Assembly: GCA_028696165.1 (NCBI GenBank) | Contig: JAQVHQ010000025.1 | Location: 1-48,385, forward strand | Origin: Lachnospiraceae bacterium | Lineage (GTDB): Bacteria > Bacillota > Clostridia > Lachnospirales > Lachnospiraceae | Reading direction: 5' to 3' | Length of the DNA: 48,385 nucleotides | Shown here: positions 24,986 to 34,119 of the stretch, piece by piece | Layout of the letters: every line of letters begins with the position of its first letter | Position numbering within the stretch: the first letter of the stretch is position 1 | Notes under the pieces: model-generated | Databases searched by the model: none | Seen by the model: only the letters and a program-made list of their open reading frames with translations | What the model was told of the DNA's origin: nothing | Translations under genes and position numbers: made by a program

Positions 24986-26290
24986 CTACTTCGTTATGAA
25001 AGAGTCTGCTGCTTTTGCAAAGTCTTCCGGTGTCTCACTTCCCTGTGCCAGTTTCTGCTGTTCATCTACTAAGCTTGTGAGAGTAGCTGAATCCAGTTTA
25101 TCATCCCATGATACCCAAGCATCTGTTGCAGTTTCAAAAAGCGGCTGTAAATCATAGAATAACTGATCCAAACCTTCAGGCATCTCATCGTTAAATGGTG
25201 AGAATACTTTTGCTTCGTTGTAACATGCATCCGAATAGTTTTCGCATATGTACTGGAAACATTCCTGCATAGTCTCATCATAGGTCTGTGCATTGAAAGC
25301 GGTTCCAAATCCACCATGAATCGGTACATTTGTATCCATATTTTCTTCCCCAGCAACATCTGGAACTGCAAAGAATCCAAGTTTGCCTTCACTATACATC
25401 TCGCTTGCCTGTGCAATCTGTCCAGAACCGCTATACCACATAGCTCCGGTTCCTCCAAAAAACAGGTCTGTTGCTGCAGTATAGTCTGTGCTTAAGAATC
25501 CACCCTGGAAATAATTCTGACTTCCCAATGTATACAGCAGATTCGTTCCAACCTGTGCAGCACCGTTATCTGTAAATGTCTCTGTTCCATCCATATATCC
25601 CTTAATAAATCCATCCTTAGAAGTTCTCCAAGGCGCGAACGACAGATATCTCATCAACTGCCAATTTTCCTTTCCAGCTACAATTAATGGAACTTCATCA
25701 TTCTCTTTTAATGTCTGGCATACATCCAGAAATTCATCCCAAGTTGCAGGTGCCTGCAGATTATATTTTTCAAATATGTCTGTTCTGTAAAAAAAGAATT
25801 CACAGTTCAGGCTTTCCGGGAATAAATAAACATTGTCATCATCCGCATCTTTAAAGAAATCGTAAACTGCCGCATTCATGTCTTCTTTCATTCCGATTCG
25901 TTCCAATTCATCCCCTACATTTACAATCGCATCGATATCTTTAGCTGCGGATGAGAGTGCACCGTTTGCACATCCATAAATATCCGGAAGAGAATTGCTG
26001 TTGATATACAACTGCAATTTTGTCACATAATCAGCATCTCCACTAACCAATTCAAATTCAGGCTCTTCTAATCCTTTTTCCTCACTAAAGTCTGTTAATA
26101 ACTTTTTCAGCATAATATATTTTGCAGATGTTTCACTTGCACGAAGCAATACCGTTATCTTTTTACGTTCTCCCGTTGCACTGCCGCTGTCTGTAGTAGC
26201 TGTACTTGCCATGCTTCCGCATCCGGTCAACAAGCCCGATACTGCCATAACTCCAGCCAGTACCATGGCCAATAATTTTTTTCTTCTCAT
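24986..26290 (-). CDS. sugar-binding lipoprotein of ABC transporter
   Basis: 434 residues with lipobox LTGC (Cys ~24) after MRRKKLLAMVLAGVMAVSGL. The mature part has family-1 SBP features: KITVLLRASETSAKYIMLKK, YLFPESLNCEFFFYRTDIFE and GTGAMWYSGSGQIAQ. It should capture the sugar outside the membrane for the two downstream permeases. It is the first gene of the operon, behind a promoter with a good -10 and poor -35, as expected for activation by the adjacent YesN regulator. Confidence 0.93.
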   Translation of the reverse strand: MRRKKLLAMVLAGVMAVSGLLTGCGSMASTATTDSGSATGERKKITVLLRASETSAKYIMLKKLLTDFSEEKGLEEPEFELVSGDADYVTKLQLYINSNSLPDIYGCANGALSSAAKDIDAIVNVGDELERIGMKEDMNAAVYDFFKDADDDNVYLFPESLNCEFFFYRTDIFEKYNLQAPATWDEFLDVCQTLKENDEVPLIVAGKENWQLMRYLSFAPWRTSKDGFIKGYMDGTETFTDNGAAQVGTNLLYTLGSQNYFQGGFLSTDYTAATDLFFGGTGAMWYSGSGQIAQASEMYSEGKLGFFAVPDVAGEENMDTNVPIHGGFGTAFNAQTYDETMQECFQYICENYSDACYNEAKVFSPFNDEMPEGLDQLFYDLQPLFETATDAWVSWDDKLDSATLTSLVDEQQKLAQGSETPEDFAKAADSFITK

Positions 26291-26349
26291 TATTCTTCCT
26301 CCTGTTTAGTTGCTTCAGATTGATGCATCAACGTTTTTCTGATGATTAA

Positions 26350-26378
26350 ATTATACAAATATACTCTCAAATTAAACA
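26350..26378 (-). promoter_or_regulatory. activator-type promoter of sugar import operon
   Basis: Minus strand: perfect TATAAT (26355..26350) with a weak TGTTTA (26378..26373) 17 bases upstream. The start near 26343 leaves ~50 bases of leader. A weak -35 next to an AraC-type response regulator gene suggests dependence on that regulator. Confidence 0.55.
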
Positions 26379-26423
26379 TATGAATTTCTGGTATAAATAG
26401 GACATTCTCACACTTTATTTAAG

Positions 26424-26462
26424 AAAAATGAACACACTCCATCTCAAAGTGTGTTCATTTTT
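26424..26462 (-). terminator. terminator after response regulator gene
   Basis: AAAAATGAACACACT (26424..26438) pairs exactly with AGTGTGTTCATTTTT (26448..26462). T-tailed on the minus strand, it separates the two-component genes from the import operon. Confidence 0.85.
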
Positions 26463-26467
26463 TCCAT

Positions 26468-28066
26468 TTAAATCCGTTTGTAGGAATTTGGGGTTACACC
26501 ATATTTTTTTTTAAATACCCGGATGAAATAACTTTGATCATGATATCCCACCTGTTCGGCTATCTCATATACTTTATATTGTCCTTCTGTAATAAGTGTT
26601 TCTGCCTTTACCATCCGATAATCCAGCAAGATCTCAAGGAAACTTTTTCCGCCGTAATTTTTTAATAATCGATTAATATATGTTTTACTGAGTTTAAAGT
26701 TGTCCACCAGTGTATCTAAAGATAAATCTTCTGTAAAATGTTCCTGTATATATTCCTTTATTTTCTCAGCGCTCCTCTGATTCCAGCTTATCTTTTCATC
26801 TTTATTTTTCTCTGCCAACAGTACTACCGTATTTTTTAATATACTTAATATTTCATTTTGTACATGGGCATCATATATTTTTCTTATAGACTCGGATATA
26901 TATACTGTGTTTTTCTTTTCTGGATTCATAAATTGCTTTTTTGATAAATGTTGTGTACATAAGAGCAATAATTCCATAGCACTATATCTCATAACTTCAA
27001 TATCCGGACAAGATTGAAATATCTCCAAAACAAACTTCTTGGCAGTCTCTAAGTTCCCCTGTAATAGTTCTGACAGCAATCGTTTCTTCTGTCCATCTGA
27101 CACCTGCCAGACAGGCAACTCAATGCCAGACACATCCGCATAAGTCAGAATTCCTGCCCCTTCTCCCAGATAAGCCCCTTGCTCGCATGCATCCATCGCT
27201 TGTTCATAAGCGTGATTCATGCGGAATTCATTGTCTCCTAACTGACTAATTCCCATCGACATATCCACACCTAATACATCATTTAGCTTTTGCTGTATTT
27301 CTTCGCAAGCCTGTTCGCACTTATTCTCACAGTCCTTTGCTTCCATATTAGATGGAAAGGTAACTATAAAGCAATATCCTAGGTTGTCAAATTCATGGTA
27401 TACCTGCTGCCCTGTCTGCTTTAATATTTCCTCGCAGATATTGCCCACAACGAAATCAAATAAATTAGGCTCTAATTCCGTTTTTTTTGAGTTCTTACTT
27501 TTTCGAATTGCGGCATATATAATTACATATTGCTCCACAAAGATATGCAAATGTTCCATACGTTTTTTCATTTCTTCTATATCATTAAATCTTCCATACA
27601 TTAAATCAGAAATCACCTTTTTTCGCACCGTAGGGATAGTCTTTTGGTATTTCTTACGAAGTTCTGCATAATCCTTTTGATTTTTTCTTTTTTCTCTGAT
27701 TTCACCACATACTTTTCCTACGGCCACATGCATTTCCCTGAAGTTTACCGGTTTCAACAGATAATCAGACACACCTATATGTATTGCCTGTTTGGCAAAA
27801 TCAAAATTATCGTACCCCGTCAGCAATATAATCTTCACACCCGGACATAAATGCTTTGCCTTCTCAGCAAACTCCAATCCATCTATTCCCGGCATCTTGA
27901 TATCACTTAAAATGATATCTGGTATACATGAAGCTATTAATTCCAATCCTTTATCCCCATTATCTGCCGTTGCAACTACCACGCATCCATAATCATTCCA
28001 TGGAAAATGGCAAAGACCATCTAATATAATCTCTTCATCATCAAGGATCATCACTTTAAGTTCCAT
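26468..28066 (-). CDS. response regulator with AraC DNA-binding domain (YesN type)
   Basis: 532 residues. N-terminal receiver with MILDDEEIILDGL, phospho-Asp in IILSDIKMPGIDG and KPVNFREM; a central helical region (~140-420); and a C-terminal AraC double helix-turn-helix (AEKIKEYIQEHFTEDLSLDTL, then YKVYEIAEQVGYHDQSYFIRVFKKKYGVTP; both quoted in part only). It should activate transcription of the sugar operon just downstream when phosphorylated by the YesM-type kinase encoded 24 bases upstream. Confidence 0.95.
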   Translation of the reverse strand: MELKVMILDDEEIILDGLCHFPWNDYGCVVVATADNGDKGLELIASCIPDIILSDIKMPGIDGLEFAEKAKHLCPGVKIILLTGYDNFDFAKQAIHIGVSDYLLKPVNFREMHVAVGKVCGEIREKRKNQKDYAELRKKYQKTIPTVRKKVISDLMYGRFNDIEEMKKRMEHLHIFVEQYVIIYAAIRKSKNSKKTELEPNLFDFVVGNICEEILKQTGQQVYHEFDNLGYCFIVTFPSNMEAKDCENKCEQACEEIQQKLNDVLGVDMSMGISQLGDNEFRMNHAYEQAMDACEQGAYLGEGAGILTYADVSGIELPVWQVSDGQKKRLLSELLQGNLETAKKFVLEIFQSCPDIEVMRYSAMELLLLCTQHLSKKQFMNPEKKNTVYISESIRKIYDAHVQNEILSILKNTVVLLAEKNKDEKISWNQRSAEKIKEYIQEHFTEDLSLDTLVDNFKLSKTYINRLLKNYGGKSFLEILLDYRMVKAETLITEGQYKVYEIAEQVGYHDQSYFIRVFKKKYGVTPNSYKRI

Positions 28067-28089
28067 CTTTCCTTCTCCTCATCATCACA

Positions 28090-29877
28090 TTATTTTAAAA
28101 ATGTATTCGCACGCTCCCGCAATTTAATTTCATCCACTTCATATGGAAAATGAATCGTAATGCAGGTTCCCACACCTTCCCTGGATTTTGTTTTAAGTCC
28201 ATATTCTTCTCCAAACATATACTGCAGACGCTGATGTACTGCGTATACTCCCAGTCCGGTATGAGCAGCTTTTACATCCACTTTATCTTTTGGCGGTTTT
28301 AACAAATTGTCTGCTGTTTCTTTCGGCATTCCCACTCCATTATCCCTGATTTCTATCCAGGCGTCATGCTTCTCATGGTATGCTTTTATACTCAAAACTG
28401 TTTTTGCTTTGCTGATTTCCACACTGTGAACAATTGCATTCTCCACTAATGGCTGTATAGTTAATTTAGGAAGTAATTGAGATTTCATCTGTTCTTCTAT
28501 TTCGAATATAGTCTCAAAACGAGAGCGATAACGCGTCTGTTGAATATATATATAATCCTTCACATAGTTTAACTCTTTCTCAACGGTAAATAGATTTTCT
28601 TTATTGCTTATACTTGTTCTCAACAGGTTGCTTACCGCACTTATCATGTCACAGATTTCTTCTTTATCTTCTTTTCTTGCCATCCAGTTTATGGTATCCA
28701 GGGCATTATATAAAAAATGAGGATTAATCTGGGCCTGAAGCGCTTTCACTTCCATTTCCTTATTAAGCATACGGCTTTGCGCTATTTCTTCTAATAGATA
28801 TTCCATGCGTTCTATCGTATAATTAAACTCTCTATTAATTTCCCCGAACTCATCTTTTCGATCATCTTGAAGTCGTACTTTGAAATCACCTTTAGACACA
28901 TCCCTCAACGCAAATACTGTCTTTTCAATTGGCTTTCCTATAAAACGTGCCATAAACGCAGACAGAGCGATACTAAGTAAAATACCCGATATCAAAGTAA
29001 TAAGCATGGCCTTCTTCACAGGTTTTATAGCATAAGAGATCTCATCTGCCGGAAGAATCCCAATAGTCTTAAATCCGGTGTAATCGGATACCTGATACAC
29101 AATCTGATACTGTGAACCATCTATCTCGTATTGAAAAGAATCATTCCATTTATTAAAAAGACCAGATGCCTGCAGTGTAAGTTCTGATTCATCCCCTATA
29201 ATAGTCTGATTTTGTTCATCCAAAAGAAGGATTGTACCAGAGGATGCAAAATTAACATTCTTCTGAATACGTTCCAGTGCAGATAAGCGAATACCAGTTC
29301 TTAACATTCCTATAGGTTCCATAGCCAGATTATCTTTTATTTGTTTTACCACTTGAAGACATCCGCTTGCAGATATATCGTTTATATATGTTACTGCGCC
29401 AATATTTTCCGCTGCTATTTCTTTTAATTCGGTTTCATTTTTCAATATTGGTTCATCCGTCCCACGTATAGAGCAAAAGTAGTTTTTTCCATTTTCCCCA
29501 TATATCTCTATATCTTCCATCTGATTGCTCTTAAACATCTGTACCAGCAGACGCTTTACAACCCGGCTGCCACTGTAATAACCTTCTTCTGTCTCCTCTG
29601 GCTTTCCATTAATCAATTCATCCTGAACTGTGGGATTAAAAGCTATATAATCCACACGATTGGTTATTATCTCCATAAAAGAGTCGTAATTTTCTGAAAG
29701 CTGATTAATCGTCTCCTCTGTCTGGGCAATCGTCTTATCCAAAATTATTTCTGATGAAATTGCGTATGTAATTCCTCCCGATAAAAGAGAAATTGACACT
29801 GTAACCAGCATGCACAGCATAAACATTTTCTGAAATATCGGTAAGTCTTTCATACTTTGTTTTATCCATTTTTTCAT
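28090..29877 (-). CDS. sensor histidine kinase (YesM type)
   Basis: 595 residues. TM1 near 16-40, an extracellular sensor region to ~285, TM2 (AMLITLISGILLSIALSAFM), HAMP, then the His_kinase signature QINPHFLYNALDTINWM with the phospho-His, and an HATPase with QPLVENAIVHS, IEIRDNGVGM and GLGVYAVHQRL. It should detect an external signal tied to the sugar imported by the neighbouring system and pass phosphate to the AraC-type regulator. No convincing promoter was found upstream. Confidence 0.95.
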   Translation of the reverse strand: MKKWIKQSMKDLPIFQKMFMLCMLVTVSISLLSGGITYAISSEIILDKTIAQTEETINQLSENYDSFMEIITNRVDYIAFNPTVQDELINGKPEETEEGYYSGSRVVKRLLVQMFKSNQMEDIEIYGENGKNYFCSIRGTDEPILKNETELKEIAAENIGAVTYINDISASGCLQVVKQIKDNLAMEPIGMLRTGIRLSALERIQKNVNFASSGTILLLDEQNQTIIGDESELTLQASGLFNKWNDSFQYEIDGSQYQIVYQVSDYTGFKTIGILPADEISYAIKPVKKAMLITLISGILLSIALSAFMARFIGKPIEKTVFALRDVSKGDFKVRLQDDRKDEFGEINREFNYTIERMEYLLEEIAQSRMLNKEMEVKALQAQINPHFLYNALDTINWMARKEDKEEICDMISAVSNLLRTSISNKENLFTVEKELNYVKDYIYIQQTRYRSRFETIFEIEEQMKSQLLPKLTIQPLVENAIVHSVEISKAKTVLSIKAYHEKHDAWIEIRDNGVGMPKETADNLLKPPKDKVDVKAAHTGLGVYAVHQRLQYMFGEEYGLKTKSREGVGTCITIHFPYEVDEIKLRERANTFLK

Positions 29878-30189
29878 ATTAGCTTTACCCTGCTTTCTTA
29901 CTTAAGGATACAAGTTTTTTTATTCTACAGTACCACAGCCATTACAGCTATTACAATCGTAAAATCGAACACAGCAAAATAAATGGAATGTTCATTTTTC
30001 CTATTTTTATATGATATCATTTACTGCTTGTGTCTTTTGCCTCTTTAAAGTATGAAACATTAAAAAATAGCGTCTCACATAATATGTAACACGCCATTCT
30101 CAATACTATTTTTCTATTAGATTTTCCACAGGATTTCACCGCTTCCGTGGTTAGGGTACTGATTCCGGTAATTTTTATCTATCAAGTCA
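29878..30189. other. intergenic stretch; possible short coding remnant at 30117..30190
   Basis: Holds no intact gene. On the minus strand, just past the VOC stop, an open frame without a usable start ends in NYRNQYPNHGSGEILWKI and stops at 30119..30117. Its residue make-up looks protein-like, so it may be the tail of a lost gene. The rest is AT-rich with no clear signal. Confidence 0.3.
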
Positions 30190-30573
30190 TCACAATTTCT
30201 GACAAAATTCAATCTTCTCTCCATCCGGACCCTCCACATGGAAATACTTGATTCCCTTGTCCCAATATGGGAGTTCCATAATTCCATCAGTCAGAATCGG
30301 CAGATTCTTACAGCCTGCTTCCTCATATGCAGCCTCAATATCCGCGCAGTCCAGCGCAATATGGTCAATCGCACCATCTATGCCGGCTGTTTCCTCTGCC
30401 TCATAGATTTCCATCATCAAATTCCCCAATTGAAAGAATCCTACTTTCCCTTCGTTTGGCTGCTTTGTCTCATATACACAGGAAAAATCAAGTTTCTTGT
30501 AAAATGCACAGGAAGCATCATAATCCTTCACTGGCAATCCTATATGCTGAACGCCCTTTACATATTCCTTCAT
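30190..30573 (-). CDS. VOC (glyoxalase/bleomycin resistance) family protein
   Basis: 127 residues with the paired beta-alpha-beta-beta-beta modules of the vicinal oxygen chelate fold. Likely metal ligands are the His in VQHIGLPV, Glu in LMMEIYEAE, His in DHIALDC and Glu in EKIEFCQ. The reaction is unknown; relatives include lactoylglutathione lyase and methylmalonyl-CoA epimerase. AGGAGG directly abuts an ATG at 30582, so the ATG at 30573, nine bases on, is preferred. It follows the GPH symporter gene by 14 bases, so it may act on what that transporter brings in. Confidence 0.85.
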   Translation of the reverse strand: MKEYVKGVQHIGLPVKDYDASCAFYKKLDFSCVYETKQPNEGKVGFFQLGNLMMEIYEAEETAGIDGAIDHIALDCADIEAAYEEAGCKNLPILTDGIMELPYWDKGIKYFHVEGPDGEKIEFCQKL

Positions 30574-30587
30574 GTATACCATCCTCC

Positions 30588-31952
30588 TTATTTTGCTGAT
30601 TTTCTCTCATTAATCTCGGCTACAATTTTATTATATGACTTTTTGTTCAATCTGTAAAAGAATAATACAACTGCAGTTACCACCCAAAGTACACCTGGAA
30701 TTGTCGTAAATGCATGTTTCATAATTGCAAGCACCGTCTGGTTTTGTTCCACATTCGCCACATAGCCGGCGCCACCCAGTACTGCTGCTAATACTGCAGT
30801 TCCAATTGCCATACCGATTTTATTTCCAAGAGAAATAAATGCATATTGAAAGCCATCATTTCGAACGCCAGTCTTCCATTCACCGTATTCCACACAATCA
30901 GGAATAATTGCATAAATCGCGGTGTTAAATCCGGAGAAGAAGAATTGGGTAAGTCCTGAACATATGTAAAAAGGAATCGGAGTCTTCACCGGACTGAAAA
31001 GGTATAAAGCCAACATACAAATCCCCGTTCCCATAGCCAGTATAGACGCTGCTCTTCCCTTGTTATTCGTCCACTTAAAAATCATTGGAAATGTCGCGGC
31101 ACCTATAATACTTGGAATGATGATTACCATGGAATATGTGGTAAACAGTGCATCACTGCCTTCTACATATTTGAAATAATACAAGGCATCTGCATTCCTT
31201 CCATATAGCGTCAGCCCAAATAAAAACTGTCCGAGAAGTGCCAGCAGATACGGGCGGTTCTGCACAACGGCAGCAATCTGCGTCTTCATTGGAATTTTTT
31301 CTTTTTCCGGAATTGTGACTACTTCTTTTGTCTTTGCAAAGCAGAAGATATGACATGCTGCAAAAATAATACCGTATATAACTGCAACTAAGAGATAACC
31401 TCTCTTATCACTTCCCTGTCCCAGAAACGAAATCAGAGGGAGCGTAATAATATTAATTACTCCAATAGCAATCATAGCACTAACCGATCTAAACGTATTA
31501 ATCTGAGCTCTTTCTTCAATATTCTGTGTCATGGCACCACATAAGGTTCCATAAGGAATATTTACGCAGGTATATCCAAATACTAATACACAGTACGTAA
31601 TACACATATAAACAATCTTGCCTGTATATGACCAGTCAGGATGTGCCCAGAAGCTAATCATCAGTACAACCCCGGTAAGCGGCGCTGCAATCAAAAGCCA
31701 TGGACGATATCTTCCCCACCTCGACTTCGTTCTGTCTGTCAGTCCACCTACGATGGGATCATTAATAGCATCCCAGAATCTGGAAAACAGCATTAAAGCT
31801 GCGACTGCCCCCATTCCGATTCCAAATACGTCTGTGTAAAATATCATCAGGAAATTCCCTACGAACATCCAGCTGAAATTACATCCTACATCTCCCATTC
31901 CATAAGCAAGTTTGCTGATAAAAGGTACCTTAATGTTAGTGTCTTTTTCCAT
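30588..31952 (-). CDS. GPH family glycoside/hexuronide:cation symporter
   Basis: 454 residues, twelve TM segments. The family landmarks are clear: KLAYGMGDVGCNFSW at the start, DAINDPIVGGLTDRTKSRWG RYRPW (spaced here) in the first cytoplasmic loop, and DCVEYGEWKTGVRNDG in the middle loop. It imports a glycoside, pentoside or hexuronide with a cation; the substrate is not readable. It has its own promoter with a possible LacI-type operator. Confidence 0.93.
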   Translation of the reverse strand: MEKDTNIKVPFISKLAYGMGDVGCNFSWMFVGNFLMIFYTDVFGIGMGAVAALMLFSRFWDAINDPIVGGLTDRTKSRWGRYRPWLLIAAPLTGVVLMISFWAHPDWSYTGKIVYMCITYCVLVFGYTCVNIPYGTLCGAMTQNIEERAQINTFRSVSAMIAIGVINIITLPLISFLGQGSDKRGYLLVAVIYGIIFAACHIFCFAKTKEVVTIPEKEKIPMKTQIAAVVQNRPYLLALLGQFLFGLTLYGRNADALYYFKYVEGSDALFTTYSMVIIIPSIIGAATFPMIFKWTNNKGRAASILAMGTGICMLALYLFSPVKTPIPFYICSGLTQFFFSGFNTAIYAIIPDCVEYGEWKTGVRNDGFQYAFISLGNKIGMAIGTAVLAAVLGGAGYVANVEQNQTVLAIMKHAFTTIPGVLWVVTAVVLFFYRLNKKSYNKIVAEINERKSAK

Positions 31953-31998
31953 CTTCTTCTCCTATCTGTGACTGTGATAATTGCTTTGCACTTCTTTT

Positions 31999-32012
31999 AT
32001 AAATCGTTTTAT
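31999..32012. promoter_or_regulatory. possible LacI-family operator in the GPH leader
   Basis: ATAAATCGTTTTAT, an imperfect palindrome centred on CG (two mismatches), just downstream of the predicted start. The CG centre is typical of LacI-family sites; the regulator is unknown. Confidence 0.4.
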
Positions 32013-32024
32013 TAAAGTAATTAT

Positions 32025-32053
32025 ATTATTGATTATTTGCGTTGATTTGTCAA
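32025..32053 (-). promoter_or_regulatory. GPH symporter promoter
   Basis: Minus strand: perfect TTGACA (32053..32048), 17-base spacer, AATAAT (32030..32025), start near 32018. Confidence 0.7.
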
Positions 32054-32177
32054 TGTAGTTTTTTTATTTCAGTAATTGCTACAGTTTTGATATATGTTTT
32101 TTGTGCATTTTGCAGAAACCTTTTTCGAATTTCTTTTTTATACACAAAATCACATTGCGAAATCTCAGAAAAAGTAT

Positions 32178-32206
32178 TTGACAGAATGCGTCATTACTTA
32201 TATAAT
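32178..32206 (+). promoter_or_regulatory. tRNA-Pro promoter (consensus)
   Basis: TTGACA (32178..32183), 17-base spacer, TATAAT (32201..32206), start near 32213, a few bases before the tRNA. Confidence 0.92.
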
Positions 32207-32218
32207 AGTAATGTTTCA

Positions 32219-32292
32219 CGAAGCGTGGCTCAGTTTGGTAGAGCGCTGCGTTCGGGACGCAGAGGTCGTGGGTTCGAATCCCGTCGCTTCGA
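32219..32292 (+). tRNA. tRNA-Pro (CGG)
   Basis: 74 nt. The acceptor stem CGAAGCG pairs with CGCTTCG, the discriminator is A, and CCA is not encoded. The D-arm GCTCAGTTTGGTAGAGC, the anticodon stem-loop CTGCG TTCGGGA CGCAG with anticodon CGG (reads CCG), and the T-arm GTGGGTTCGAATCCC are all regular. Confidence 0.96.
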
Positions 32293-32340
32293 TTCCTTGG
32301 CAGGGGCACGAAAGCCATTGAGATTATTGGGCTTTTGGCT

Positions 32341-32395
32341 ATGTAAAATAAGAAAAGCACTCCATTTTGTATGGAGTGCTTTTCTTATTTTACAT
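32341..32395. terminator. bidirectional terminator, perfect 25-bp stem
   Basis: 32341..32365 pairs exactly with 32371..32395 around loop TTTGT. It ends both the plus-strand tRNA unit and the minus-strand aminotransferase operon, which converge here. Confidence 0.9.
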
Positions 32396-32405
32396 ATTTT
32401 ATTTT

Positions 32406-33614
32406 TTAAAGAAACACATACTTATCCAGCCTTCTAAAAGCCTCGACTACTCTCTCATATGGAAGTGCAAGATTCACGCGAATTGCATATGGTCTATGGA
32501 ATGGTCTTCCGTCCTGCCATGCTACACCTACATCCCATCCTGCACGTAAAAGTTCATCCAGTGATATCTCATGCTTCTTGCAATAACCTTTGCAATCCAG
32601 ATAAAGCATATACGTACCCTCTGGGCGAGCTAAGGAAACGCCCTCATATGTCTTTATAATATGCTCATAAGCATACTCTACATTCCTGCCAATCACCTGG
32701 CAAAGCTCATCTACCCACTGATAGCCTTCCGGTCTATATGCCCCGATTAATGCATGCATACTCAGAACGTTAACCGAGTTGTAATGAGATTTCCCAGACT
32801 GTGCTTCCACCCGATCTCGCAGATAATCATTATAAATAATGTGATAAGAGCCAACCAGCCCCGCCAGGTTAAACGTCTTCGATGGTGCATACAGCGCCAC
32901 TGTACGATTTCTCGCATCTGCGCTGACCGACTGCGTAGGGATATGTTGATGCCCATCCAGAATGATATCACTCCAAATTTCATCCGATATGACCACACAG
33001 TCATTCCGTCTATACACTTCCATCGCCTGTGCTATCTCTTCTTGTTCCCATACCCTGCCTGCCGGATTATGCGGGCTGCAAAAGACTGCTGTGTGAATCT
33101 TATTAGCCTTTATCTTTGCCTCCATATCTTCAAAGTCCATCCGCCATATGCCTTCTGAATCCTGATTCAAATCACTGTGAATAATTTTCCTGCCACTATT
33201 CTCAATACTATTGGTAAATCCAATATAGGTCGGGGAATGAACCAAAATGCAGTCTCCCGGACTTGAAAATGTTTCTATAGTGGAAATCACACCACCCAGA
33301 ACTCCATTTTCATATCCTATATGTTTCTTTTCTAATCCAGCCACACTATTTCTCTTCGACTGCCAGTTAATAATCGACTGATAATACTCCTCCGACAGAG
33401 TAAAATATCCAAAAGCCGGATGCTTAATGCGTGTAATCATTGCTTCCTGAATAGTAGGAAGTACCGGGAAATTCATGTCCGCTACCCACATAGGGATAAT
33501 GTCAAATCCTTCTTTAGGAGTACCTGGTGCAAAACCATCCATAGCACCCACACCATCTATGGCCAGGGCATCCTTCCCTTTACGATCTAATATAGAGTCA
33601 AAATCATATTTCAT
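32406..33614 (-). CDS. PatB/MalY-type PLP aminotransferase (cystathionine beta-lyase-like)
   Basis: 402 residues, fold-type I PLP enzyme. Visible: IIPMWVADMNFPVLPTIQEA near the N-terminus (a PatB/MalY hallmark), FCSPHNPAGRVW, VISDEIWSDIIL (PLP Asp), and the PLP lysine in YAPSKTFNLAGL. Relatives cleave cystathionine or cysteine C-S bonds, and some also regulate. AAGGAG nine bases before 33614 fixes the start. It is the last gene behind the ABC export genes, so it may be co-expressed with them. Confidence 0.9.
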   Translation of the reverse strand: MKYDFDSILDRKGKDALAIDGVGAMDGFAPGTPKEGFDIIPMWVADMNFPVLPTIQEAMITRIKHPAFGYFTLSEEYYQSIINWQSKRNSVAGLEKKHIGYENGVLGGVISTIETFSSPGDCILVHSPTYIGFTNSIENSGRKIIHSDLNQDSEGIWRMDFEDMEAKIKANKIHTAVFCSPHNPAGRVWEQEEIAQAMEVYRRNDCVVISDEIWSDIILDGHQHIPTQSVSADARNRTVALYAPSKTFNLAGLVGSYHIIYNDYLRDRVEAQSGKSHYNSVNVLSMHALIGAYRPEGYQWVDELCQVIGRNVEYAYEHIIKTYEGVSLARPEGTYMLYLDCKGYCKKHEISLDELLRAGWDVGVAWQDGRPFHRPYAIRVNLALPYERVVEAFRRLDKYVFL

Positions 33615-33616
33615 TT

Positions 33617-34021
33617 CTATATACTCCTTGTTTCTATTGACTGGTATAGTCCCCATGCATACAGTACTGGAATCAGAAATCCCAGAATAGACGTTGCAGT
33701 AAAACCAGATGTAATTGTAACATAAACAATATCAAAGACATGGATCAGAAACATCGCTACGGTTCCAACTATTGCTGCTTTTAAAGCCTTTCCTGCCACG
33801 CCTAAGATACCTAATACCACCTCAACCAAAGCTAATAACACGCTTATTCCTATGCTTATAGGCGAAAGTGCCTCCATAACTTCTGTTGGCATTGCAGTTC
33901 CACTTGCGGCAAGATTTTTTATCAGGACTACCGAACCAACCACACTCAGAACCCCAAGCACTCCAAAGATAATCATCAGAATCGATACTACTTTTAATAA
34001 TTTTGTTGGTTTAAACATCAT
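33617..34021 (-). CDS. small membrane protein, unknown function
   Basis: 134 residues with four hydrophobic segments: VSILMIIFGVLGVLSVVGSV, ISIGISVLLALVEVVLGILGV, AIVGTVAMFLIHVFDIVYV and TSILGFLIPVLYAWGLY. No family recognised. GAGGG precedes two adjacent ATGs (34021 or 34018). It ends two bases before the aminotransferase start, so the two are probably coupled. Confidence 0.75.
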   Translation of the reverse strand: MMFKPTKLLKVVSILMIIFGVLGVLSVVGSVVLIKNLAASGTAMPTEVMEALSPISIGISVLLALVEVVLGILGVAGKALKAAIVGTVAMFLIHVFDIVYVTITSGFTATSILGFLIPVLYAWGLYQSIETRSI

Positions 34022-34119
34022 GCTACCCTCATTCTTTCTTTTTTCGTTTGCATTTCGTTTGCATTTCTTTTCCCATTGTACTCATTTTACGGATTATTAT
34101 ATTTACTTTCTTGATTTTT

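Noticed and set aside
29878-30116. Promoter for the YesM-type kinase gene
   Set aside because: Several loose TTGnnn/TAATAG pairs exist, but none with both good hexamers and 16-18-base spacing.
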